A stretch of 64,000 nt of DNA from positions 24,776 to 88,775 of the forward strand of contig JAJCYM010000029.1 in assembly GCA_029262895.1 (NCBI GenBank), in the 5' to 3' direction. The notes under the pieces were generated by a model that was not told the origin of the DNA, made no database searches, and was given only the letters and a program-made list of their open reading frames with translations. The stretch is from Roseivirga sp. GTDB lineage: Bacteria > Bacteroidota > Bacteroidia > Cytophagales > Cyclobacteriaceae. Each line of letters starts with the position of its first letter. Position 1 is the stretch's first letter. Position numbers and translations under genes: made by a program. This document shows, piece by piece, positions 7,979-14,941 of the stretch.

Positions 7979-10738
7979 ATGCCACATTTTTTTAAGGCCG
8001 GTATAAGGCCTGTATTTACCCTGATCTGTATTCTTCTCTTGTTTGTTAGCCCTGATTCTTTTGCTCAGGACTTGAAAAAGCTGACCATTCAGGACTATGG
8101 ACAGTGGGAAAGCCTGGGATTTAGTCGCACTTTTTCAGAGGATGGTAATTGGTTTATCTATGATGTACGAAGGAACAATGACAAAAACGAACTTCGTCTG
8201 CATCACCTCAGTGATAAGTCTCTAAAAGTATTAGCCGAGGGTTCTCGAGCCCAATTTTCTTCTGACAGCAAATGGCTGGGCTATTTTATCAATCCCACTG
8301 CCGCTGCCAGAAAAAAGAGTAAAACGCCACTTCGAAGTCAATTCAGATTGTTGAACCTGGGTGGAGGTGATAGTCTTACGGTCAAAGATGTTAACTCCTT
8401 TGCATTCAGTGATGACAGCCGCTTTTTAGCTATGAAGCACTACACAGCCAAAGGCAAAAAGAGCAAAGGGGCTGACTTAATTATAAGAAACTTAGCAGAT
8501 GGCACCGAATTCAACTTCGGTAACGTATCTGATTTTGGATGGCAAGATGATGGAAACCTATTGGCAATGATCATTGATGCTGATGGCCAGGCCGGTAACG
8601 GTATTCAACTGTTTGATGCCAATTCTGGAAACTTGAAAATCCTTGATAGTAAGGAAGCCAGCTATTCAGGTCTTAAATGGAGGAAAGAAAGTGATGACCT
8701 GGCGGTATTTAGATCATCCAGGAACAAAGATTTTGAAGACAGTACCAACCACGTTTTGGCTTGGCAGAAACTGGCAGGTAAAAAGACTACTTCTGCCGTC
8801 TTTGATCAAAGTCAAATGAATGGGTTTTCAGAAGAAAGTAGAATCACGAGTAACAGACCATTGACCTGGTCTGATGATGGGGCAACCCTCTTTTTCTATA
8901 CACAGGAATGGACACGAAAGCCGGTTAAATCTGACTCGGCTAAGAAAAAAGAAGATAAGAAGGTGCAAGACTTGACAAAGGAGGCTCCTGATTTACAGAT
9001 TTGGCACAGCAAAGATGTGCAGGTCATTCCGGAACAAAAACAACGCGCTCAGCGCAAGCGGGAAGATCAATATTTGGCTGCCTGGCATTTGGATGGATCG
9101 TTCGTTCAGTTGGCCGATGAATTGGTCGAATCCCTAAAACTTCAAACTGACACCAAAACTTTGCTTGGCTATGATGCCACCCCATATGACCAAGAAACCA
9201 TGTTTGGTCGAGGAAGCGTAGACGTGTATGCAGTTGACCTCGCCACAGGGGCGAGACAACGGATTTTGACAAAGGTAAACTACACTTATAATGTTGATGC
9301 TTCGGGCCAATTTGTGCCTTACGTGGAAGGAAAGGATGTTCGAATATTCGATTTGAAAGCCAAATCAAGTAAAAACCTATCTGAGAATACGGATGGTCTG
9401 TTTGTTAATTCAGACGATGATCATCCTACACCCAACAGACGACCTTATGGTTTTTTGGCTTGGGAAAAGTCGGGCAAATCGTTCTTTGTGAATTCTAAAT
9501 ATGATGTTTGGCAATTTTGGGCCGATGGCTCTAAATCAAGGAAATTAACCGATGGTAAAGCACAAGAAATTCGACATCGCTACTCCTACATAGATTTTGA
9601 AGATTATATCAATGAAAAGGATGCAATGTATCTGAGTACATTCGGCATTAAATCAAAAAAATCCGGTTACGCTTCAGTGGTGCCTGGAAAGGCTACGAAA
9701 AACCTCATTTGGCAAGATGCCAGGGTAAGTAGATTGGTCAAGGCTGAAAATGCGGATCGTTTTGCTTTTACTTCGGAAACATTCAGCGATTCTCCAGACT
9801 ACTTTGTCGCTTCTGGTGATTTGAGTGATGCGAGCCAAATTTCAAATACCAATCCATTTCAAAAGGATTATGCCTGGGGCAAATCGGAATTGATTGAGTA
9901 CACCAATCACAATGGAAAAAAATTGCAAGGGAACTTGTTTTATCCGGCTAACTACGAGCCAGGCAAAAAGTACCCAATGATTACTTATATCTATGAGCTA
10001 CTATCTGATGGTCTCCATACCTATACAGCACCATCACAGCGCAACTATTATAATACTACTGTCTTTACACAAGAGGGCTATTTTGTGTTAAGACCAGATA
10101 TTGTTTTTGATGCGGGTGACCCAGGGATATCTTCTGTGAGAACAATGGAAGCAGCTGTCAAGGCAGTTGTTGATAAGGGAGTGGTAGATGAGAAAAAAGT
10201 AGGGTTGATTGGTCATTCATGGGGCGGTTACCAGGCGGGATACGCAGTAACTCAAACTGATATTTTTGCCGCAAGCGTTGCTGGTGCTGGATTAACCAAT
10301 CTAACGAGTATGTGGGGTATGATTGCCTGGGCATTCGGAGGTGCACCGGAAAGTGCTCACTTTGAGGTAAGTCAGGAAAGAATGATGGTACCACCCTTCG
10401 AAGATGTGGAAAGTTACATCCGAAACTCCTCTGTATTTAATGTTAATAAACTCAATACACCTTTGTTGTTCGAAGTTGGTGATGCCGATCAGAACGTAGA
10501 TTGGAGACAAGGCATAGAATATTACAACGCAGCCAGAAGGGCCCGAAAGCAATTCGTACTGCTTGTTTACGCTAAGGAAGGGCATGGTTTGCGTCAGGAT
10601 AAGAATCGCTCTGATTATCAGATGAGAATTCTGAAGTGGTTTGGTCATTACCTGAAAGGAGATCCAACCGAACCCTGGATTGAGCAAGGCATCCCTTATG
10701 AAAAGCAGGTGAAGACGCTTAAAGACTGGAAGAAGTAA
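7979..10738 (+). CDS. Exported S9-family peptidase (prolyl oligopeptidase-like)
   Basis: A 919-residue exported serine peptidase. A signal peptide ends near SFAQ, then a large beta-propeller-like region covers about residues 40-650 and contains WD40-like repeats with SDDS and WSDDG motifs. The C-terminal alpha/beta-hydrolase domain holds the nucleophile in GLIGHSWGGY (Ser747), the acid in GDADQNV (probably Asp837) and the histidine in KEGHGL (His869). Family members cleave short peptides, often after proline or as dipeptidyl peptidases, and the protein should act in the periplasm. It is longer than the usual 700-800 residues because of a lysine-rich insert (about 325-370) within the propeller. 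Confidence 0.9.
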   Translation: MPHFFKAGIRPVFTLICILLLFVSPDSFAQDLKKLTIQDYGQWESLGFSRTFSEDGNWFIYDVRRNNDKNELRLHHLSDKSLKVLAEGSRAQFSSDSKWLGYFINPTAAARKKSKTPLRSQFRLLNLGGGDSLTVKDVNSFAFSDDSRFLAMKHYTAKGKKSKGADLIIRNLADGTEFNFGNVSDFGWQDDGNLLAMIIDADGQAGNGIQLFDANSGNLKILDSKEASYSGLKWRKESDDLAVFRSSRNKDFEDSTNHVLAWQKLAGKKTTSAVFDQSQMNGFSEESRITSNRPLTWSDDGATLFFYTQEWTRKPVKSDSAKKKEDKKVQDLTKEAPDLQIWHSKDVQVIPEQKQRAQRKREDQYLAAWHLDGSFVQLADELVESLKLQTDTKTLLGYDATPYDQETMFGRGSVDVYAVDLATGARQRILTKVNYTYNVDASGQFVPYVEGKDVRIFDLKAKSSKNLSENTDGLFVNSDDDHPTPNRRPYGFLAWEKSGKSFFVNSKYDVWQFWADGSKSRKLTDGKAQEIRHRYSYIDFEDYINEKDAMYLSTFGIKSKKSGYASVVPGKATKNLIWQDARVSRLVKAENADRFAFTSETFSDSPDYFVASGDLSDASQISNTNPFQKDYAWGKSELIEYTNHNGKKLQGNLFYPANYEPGKKYPMITYIYELLSDGLHTYTAPSQRNYYNTTVFTQEGYFVLRPDIVFDAGDPGISSVRTMEAAVKAVVDKGVVDEKKVGLIGHSWGGYQAGYAVTQTDIFAASVAGAGLTNLTSMWGMIAWAFGGAPESAHFEVSQERMMVPPFEDVESYIRNSSVFNVNKLNTPLLFEVGDADQNVDWRQGIEYYNAARRARKQFVLLVYAKEGHGLRQDKNRSDYQMRILKWFGHYLKGDPTEPWIEQGIPYEKQVKTLKDWKK

Positions 10739-10790
10739 GGAAGCCTCTTTATAGAGCACACTCCAATAGGCTTAACAGGTCTGCACCCCC

Positions 10791-10818
10791 CTCCGAGTTA
10801 TCCGCAGGAAACTCTGAG
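10791..10818. repeat. 28-nt hairpin repeat, copy 1
   Basis: An imperfect palindrome with left arm CTCCGAGTT-A-TCC, loop GCA and right arm GGA-AACTCTGAG. The stem has one mismatch (fourth base) and one unpaired A on the left arm. It belongs to a family of five equal-length copies around the amidohydrolase gene. Confidence 0.75.
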
Positions 10819-10851
10819 GGCAGAAGGCTTACGCTTAGGGTATCTAACTCA

Positions 10852-10879
10852 CTCTGAGTTATCCATCGGAAACTCTGAG
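10852..10879. repeat. 28-nt hairpin repeat, copy 2
   Basis: Left arm CTCTGAGTT-A-TCC, loop ATC, right arm GGA-AACTCTGAG. It keeps the bulged A and changes only the loop and the fourth base relative to copy 3. It lies 33 bases after copy 1 and 123 bases before the amidohydrolase start. The rest of the 10739-11002 gap shows nothing recognisable. Confidence 0.75.
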
Positions 10880-11002
10880 GGTTTCACCCCTGAATAATGG
10901 ATTTCACGGCAAACCAATGGTGGTGCCTTGGAATTAGGACTCCTATTTGACTTCTTGGAAGTTTTCAGAATTGCTTAGCATTAAACTCGGGTTAAACCAT
11001 CT

Positions 11003-12430
11003 ATGAGAGTGATCAAGTTGTCCATATTCTTATTAACAGCCTGCTGCTTTTTTGCCGAAGCTCAGCAATATGTGCTGCGCAATGTCAACGTGATCCCAAT
11101 GGATCAGGAAACCGTGCTTAAACAGCGAGATGTCCTGATCAAGGACGGTTTGATTGAGAGTCTTGTGCCCTATAGCAAGGCCGCTACACACTCAGGTTAT
11201 GAGGTAATTGAAGGCAATGGCCGCTATTTAATACCGGGTTTGGCTGATATGCACATGCACTTTCTGGCCGATGATCGTATTGCCGATGAATATCGGAAAG
11301 ATGAATTGCTGGTGCCCTTAAAGTATGGCGTACTGAGAGGAAGGGTTCCGATCGGTAATCCTGGTTTGCTCAGAGACAAGGGGAAAATCACTGGCGGGCA
11401 ATTGTTGGGGCCATCGTTGCTTGTGGGAAGTCCACAGTTGGCTGGTGTGAACTTTAGTGCAGTTTTTTCAGGGAGTCTGGTGAAAAGCTTTCAGGAAGGA
11501 TACGATGCTGTTAAGCGGTATAGCGAGCAGGGATATAGCTTTATAAAAATCACTTTTGGCTTGAACGAAGAGGCCTATCGTGGTATAGTAAAAGCTGGTG
11601 AGGATTTCAATATCCCAATTGCAGGGCACGTACCCGTTGCGATAAAAATCAGAGAAGCCATTAAAGCGGGTCAAGATGTGGAACACCTCGACCAATATAT
11701 GGATGCCATCTTGAAGGAGGACAGTCCCACAAAAACCGGACTTTCGGCTTTTGGAATATTTCAGAAGAAATCCTGGGCAACTATGAATTTTATCGATGCT
11801 CAAAAAGTAGAGGAGTTGATTGCGCTTACTGTGGATGCTGGGATTTGGAATACACCGACAAACCATTTTTTCATTTCTTCCTTTGCACGTTTTATTCCGG
11901 AGGATGTACTCAGTGCCGGACCTTCCTACTCCTTGGTTTCTCCGGAGGTGAGAACCGAATTGCTTGATTATAGAGACCGATATTGGAGCGAATCAGCTGA
12001 GAAAGAGCTTAGGGAGAAGTATGTCGAAATGCGGTCTTACCTAATTAGGGAGATATTCAGGAAGAACGGTCGAATATTGGCTGGCTCAGATTCCCCCGAA
12101 TGGCTCAATTTATACGGATATGCACTTCACCAGGAGCTTGAAAATTTTGTTAACGTGGTAGGCCTCACACCCTATGAGGCCTTGCAGACTGCTACCACCA
12201 AACCCTCAGAATATATGAACACTCCTAATATTGGAATGGTGAGAGTAGGGCAGAAGGCTGAGCTTGTGCTGCTAAAAGCGAACCCGCTGAGTGATATTCG
12301 AAATATTAGAGATGTTGATGGGGTAATGCTCAATGGTAAATGGCTGAGCAAGGAAAAACTAGATCAACTCTATCAACAAGCCAAACAAAGTATACAGAAA
12401 GCACCTCTGAGATCGGAATTTAAAAGGTAA
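11003..12430 (+). CDS. Exported amidohydrolase-family protein
   Basis: A 475-residue metal-dependent hydrolase of the amidohydrolase superfamily (imidazolonepropionase/prolidase-like branch). It has a signal peptide (MRVIKLSIFLLTACCFFAEA). The metal ligands are visible: HMH in GLADMHMHF (His84 and His86), a likely carbamylated lysine in FIKIT (Lys182), His209 in AGHVP, His228 in VEHLD, and the catalytic Asp in AGSDSPEW. The C-terminal return to the small beta domain (KAELVLLKANPLSDI) is typical. Substrate is unknown; exported relatives act on peptides or amides. Two hairpin repeats lie upstream and three downstream, and the gene appears to stand alone. Confidence 0.9.
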   Translation: MRVIKLSIFLLTACCFFAEAQQYVLRNVNVIPMDQETVLKQRDVLIKDGLIESLVPYSKAATHSGYEVIEGNGRYLIPGLADMHMHFLADDRIADEYRKDELLVPLKYGVLRGRVPIGNPGLLRDKGKITGGQLLGPSLLVGSPQLAGVNFSAVFSGSLVKSFQEGYDAVKRYSEQGYSFIKITFGLNEEAYRGIVKAGEDFNIPIAGHVPVAIKIREAIKAGQDVEHLDQYMDAILKEDSPTKTGLSAFGIFQKKSWATMNFIDAQKVEELIALTVDAGIWNTPTNHFFISSFARFIPEDVLSAGPSYSLVSPEVRTELLDYRDRYWSESAEKELREKYVEMRSYLIREIFRKNGRILAGSDSPEWLNLYGYALHQELENFVNVVGLTPYEALQTATTKPSEYMNTPNIGMVRVGQKAELVLLKANPLSDIRNIRDVDGVMLNGKWLSKEKLDQLYQQAKQSIQKAPLRSEFKR

Positions 12431-12470
12431 TCGGTTCTCTCTCACAATTGAGTTTTGGTAAACCTCATTT

Positions 12471-12498
12471 CTCAGAGTCCTCAATGAGTGACTCTGAG
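12471..12498. repeat. 28-nt hairpin repeat, variant copy
   Basis: CTCAGAGTC and GACTCTGAG form a perfect 9-base outer stem, with an inner CTC/GAG pair around AAT. The outer arms equal those of copy 3 except that its inner T/A pair is replaced by C/G, a compensating change. The unpaired base is on the right arm here instead of the left. It begins 40 bases after the amidohydrolase stop. Confidence 0.65.
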
Positions 12499-12518
12499 TG
12501 GTTCTTCACACACTATCC

Positions 12519-12546
12519 CTCAGAGTTATCCGCAGGAAACTCTGAG
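12519..12546. repeat. 28-nt hairpin repeat, best-paired copy
   Basis: Left arm CTCAGAGTT-A-TCC, loop GCA, right arm GGA-AACTCTGAG. Twelve base pairs form with no mismatch and a single bulged A. This is the best representative of the family. Confidence 0.8.
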
Positions 12547-12565
12547 ATTGGTCTGTTTCCTCATC

Positions 12566-12593
12566 CACGGAGTTATCCTTAGGAAGCTCTGAA
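12566..12593. repeat. 28-nt hairpin repeat, degenerate copy
   Basis: Left arm CACGGAGTT-A-TCC, loop TTA, right arm GGA-AGCTCTGAA. The bulged A is kept and an A-to-G change in the right arm keeps a G/T wobble pair. Spacing from the previous copy (47 bases start to start) is close to that of the pair before it (48). Confidence 0.65.
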
Positions 12594-12668
12594 GCACAGA
12601 AGACAACGATTTTGAGTTTGGCATGCAATTTGGAAATGTACCTGACATAACAACAAACTCAGGTCATT

Positions 12669-13082
12669 ATGAAAAAATATTTACTCGGAATATCAGTTAT
12701 ACTATTGATATCAAGTTGCGATATCCACATTATCGAAGAAGCTCCTTACGATCCTAGGGATAACTTCACGGGTCATTTTGAAGCCGAAGAGTACAGTGAG
12801 ACCTTAGATGTCTATACTTACTTCAACCTACGAATACTTAAAGATTCAGACCCTCGTAGCCGGATTGTCTACTTGCGAAATTTCTATGGTGAAAACATGG
12901 AAATATATGCAGAAGTGTATGGTGATCGGATCACCATACCAAGACAGGTCAATGGTTATTATATCATTGAGGGTTTTGGAAGTTTGGACTACGATGAGCT
13001 AGTCATGACTTACACTGTTGAAGATACTTTTCCTGGAAACAGATTCGTGGATTACCTCCACACAGTTTCCTACAGACGATAA
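12669..13082 (+). CDS. Small putative lipoprotein of unknown function
   Basis: A 137-residue protein with a lipoprotein signal (MKKYLLGISVILLISSC, lipobox ISSC) and a mature part predicted to be mostly beta-strand, rich in Tyr, Asp and Glu (FTGHFEAEEYSETLDVYTYFNLRI, split here by name only as an opening strand pair). The motif of a short domain that begins with a GxF/E strand and ends with a V-x-Y-R-R strand resembles small Bacteroidota lipoproteins of lipocalin-like or DUF4377-like size, but I do not recognise the family. The start is supported by the signal sequence. It converges on the GH20 gene across a GC-rich palindromic patch. Confidence 0.7.
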   Translation: MKKYLLGISVILLISSCDIHIIEEAPYDPRDNFTGHFEAEEYSETLDVYTYFNLRILKDSDPRSRIVYLRNFYGENMEIYAEVYGDRITIPRQVNGYYIIEGFGSLDYDELVMTYTVEDTFPGNRFVDYLHTVSYRR

Positions 13083-13099
13083 TGTTGTTGTTTTGAGTT

Positions 13100-13210
13100 T
13101 ATCCGCCTTTGGCGGGTTTTGATTTGAAGAGCCTTACCGATTGACCGCGGTGGGCTCTTCGCTTTTGTCCTCCTTGGGAGGAGGTGCCCGAATGGCGGAG
13201 GAGGGCAGTC
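13100..13210. repeat. GC-rich patch of short palindromes
   Basis: Between two convergent genes lie several short hairpins in a row: CCGCC-TTT-GGCGG followed by GTTTT (near 13102-13118, a likely terminator of the lipoprotein gene), GAAGAGCC...GGCTCTTC (about 13126-13160, perfect 8-base arms, followed by GCTTTTG), and CCTCC-TTGG-GAGGAGG with a related GGCGGAGGAGG tail (about 13168-13206). Base composition is clearly richer in G and C than the flanking genes. It looks like an intergenic repeat mosaic rather than coding sequence. Confidence 0.55.
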
Positions 13211-13213
13211 AAC

Positions 13214-13246
13214 ATCGGTCTGACCGCTTTGAGCGGTCGTACCGAT
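13214..13246. repeat. Long inverted repeat of the ATCGGTC type, copy 1
   Basis: ATCGGTCTGACCGC and GCGGTCGTACCGAT form a 14-base stem (12 Watson-Crick pairs, one wobble, one mismatch) around TTTGA. The arms match those of the inverted repeat at 38576-38621 at 12 of 13 positions each. It ends 8 bases from the 3' end of the GH20 gene and may also serve as its terminator. Confidence 0.7.
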
Positions 13247-13254
13247 AGCTATTC

Positions 13255-14796
13255 TTACCAATCCACCTTAGGTGATCTATAAAAATCAATGTCCATTACT
13301 TCCCAACGGACACCATGACCAGGAAGCCTCTTTCTATATGCCTCCCATTCCCCTGAACCTGACCATCCGAGCTCAGCATAACCTGGCATACGTGGAAAGA
13401 CCATATACTCGATTTCATCCATGTTCGTGACCGTTTCGCTCCATAGTGGTGCTTCAATACCCAGGATGTTATCTTCATTTACACCTTCCATATATTGAGC
13501 AGGATCCCAGGAATAACCATGATCTACTTCAATGTATCCTGCCCATGTTAAACCTAGGACGGTGGTGGAGTCATATTTCAGGTCCATATAAGTTCTACTG
13601 GCTGGGGACATAATCAGCTTAGCGCCCTTGCTAATGGCCTGAAGGGCGAACTCTTTGTTAGCCCAGAGTTGAGTTACAGAGGTTGAGGTGAGATTGGCTT
13701 GGGCTGTTTCATCCCAGCCGATCATTTCTTTGCCATGAGACCTCACAATACCCTGAACCCGATTGACGAACTTTAAATAATCTGCTTTCTCAGTGGCATG
13801 GCTTTCATCCCCTCCAATATGGATATAAGGCCCAGGGGTGAGTGCTGCCACTTCTCTGATAACATCATCTATAAACTCATAGGTGAGTTCCTTATCTACA
13901 CATAAGGAGCTAAAGCCAACTCTGGTACCCGTATAAAGTTCTGGTGCCTTGCCATCACAATTCAGCTCAGGATAGGAGGCAAGGGCAGCATTGGTATGCC
14001 CCGGCATATCGATTTCAGGAATTATGGTGATATATCGATCTGAGGCATACTGAACAATTTCCTTGTATTGTTCCTGTGTATAGAATCCTCCGGTACCTCC
14101 ACCAACTTCAGTACTACCTCCATGCGCTGTAAGGTTCGGCCAAGACTTGATTTCAATTCGCCAGCCTTGGTCATCGGCAAGATGGAGGTGTAGTCTATTC
14201 ATTTTATATAAAGTGAGAAAGTCTATATAGCGCTTGACTTCATCAACATCGAAGAAATGTCTTGATACGTCAAGCATTGCACCTCTGTAACTATATTTTG
14301 GAGTATCTTGAATAGCAATTACCGGAAGCGCCAGACCTTCATTGTATTGACCTTGTTGTTCAATTGAAGGGGGTAACAGCTGACGGATAGTCTGAATGCC
14401 CCTGAAGATACCAGCTGATCGATATGCGGTAAGGACAACCCTCTTACGTGTTATTTCTAACTCATAACCTTCATCTCCCAAGTCAGATTTATCAGGGCTT
14501 AGTCGCAGATTAAAATGCTTGTTCTTTATTGAACCGGATTGAATCACCTCAAAATCAAAGTCCGTGGCCGGATTCAACAGGTTGGAAAGGTAATCGGCTG
14601 ATCCTTTAATTTCCTGATTGCCATCAAAGTAGATTTTACTACCAGACTTTAGGATGAAGGAACCTGAGTCTAGTGTGACATTGTCAGGTTGTGGAATTAA
14701 CGGCTGTAGTGCCACATTTTTCTTGCTTTCATCCGTACAGGAGAACAAAAGGCAAATGGCTAAGACACATAGAGCAGATTTGATAGACGTATTCAT
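13255..14796 (-). CDS. Beta-N-acetylhexosaminidase, GH20 family lipoprotein
   Basis: A 513-residue lipoprotein (lipobox LFSC, Cys20). An N-terminal GH20b domain (about 30-165) precedes the catalytic barrel. The hallmark catalytic pair is in HIGGDESH (Asp330 and Glu331), with the barrel strands RGAMLDVSRHFF and LHLHLADDQGWRIEIKSWP and the substrate-site motif IIPEIDMPGHTNAAL. It removes terminal N-acetylglucosamine or N-acetylgalactosamine from glycans at the cell surface or in the periplasm. It diverges from the deacetylase and symporter genes at 14942, which suggests a shared role in amino-sugar use. Confidence 0.95.
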   Translation of the reverse strand: MNTSIKSALCVLAICLLFSCTDESKKNVALQPLIPQPDNVTLDSGSFILKSGSKIYFDGNQEIKGSADYLSNLLNPATDFDFEVIQSGSIKNKHFNLRLSPDKSDLGDEGYELEITRKRVVLTAYRSAGIFRGIQTIRQLLPPSIEQQGQYNEGLALPVIAIQDTPKYSYRGAMLDVSRHFFDVDEVKRYIDFLTLYKMNRLHLHLADDQGWRIEIKSWPNLTAHGGSTEVGGGTGGFYTQEQYKEIVQYASDRYITIIPEIDMPGHTNAALASYPELNCDGKAPELYTGTRVGFSSLCVDKELTYEFIDDVIREVAALTPGPYIHIGGDESHATEKADYLKFVNRVQGIVRSHGKEMIGWDETAQANLTSTSVTQLWANKEFALQAISKGAKLIMSPASRTYMDLKYDSTTVLGLTWAGYIEVDHGYSWDPAQYMEGVNEDNILGIEAPLWSETVTNMDEIEYMVFPRMPGYAELGWSGSGEWEAYRKRLPGHGVRWEVMDIDFYRSPKVDW

Positions 14797-14941
14797 TAAT
14801 GGCAGATGTTGTGAAGTTATATTGTGATGTTAAACTACATATTATTTTGCGACTCGCCACCCAAAAAATAACCAACGGCAGAATAGCTGAAACATCCTAT
14901 ATTGCCCCCCGTTATAAACCCACTATACCATTGCTAAAGAC

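Noticed and set aside
10301..10759. Minus-strand open frame of 152 codons
   Set aside because: It is antisense to the S9 peptidase catalytic domain and has no family features.
10791..12593. CRISPR-like array of short palindromic repeats
   Set aside because: The copies are only five, lie on both sides of a gene, are spaced unevenly (47-61 bases where adjacent), and no cas gene is present.
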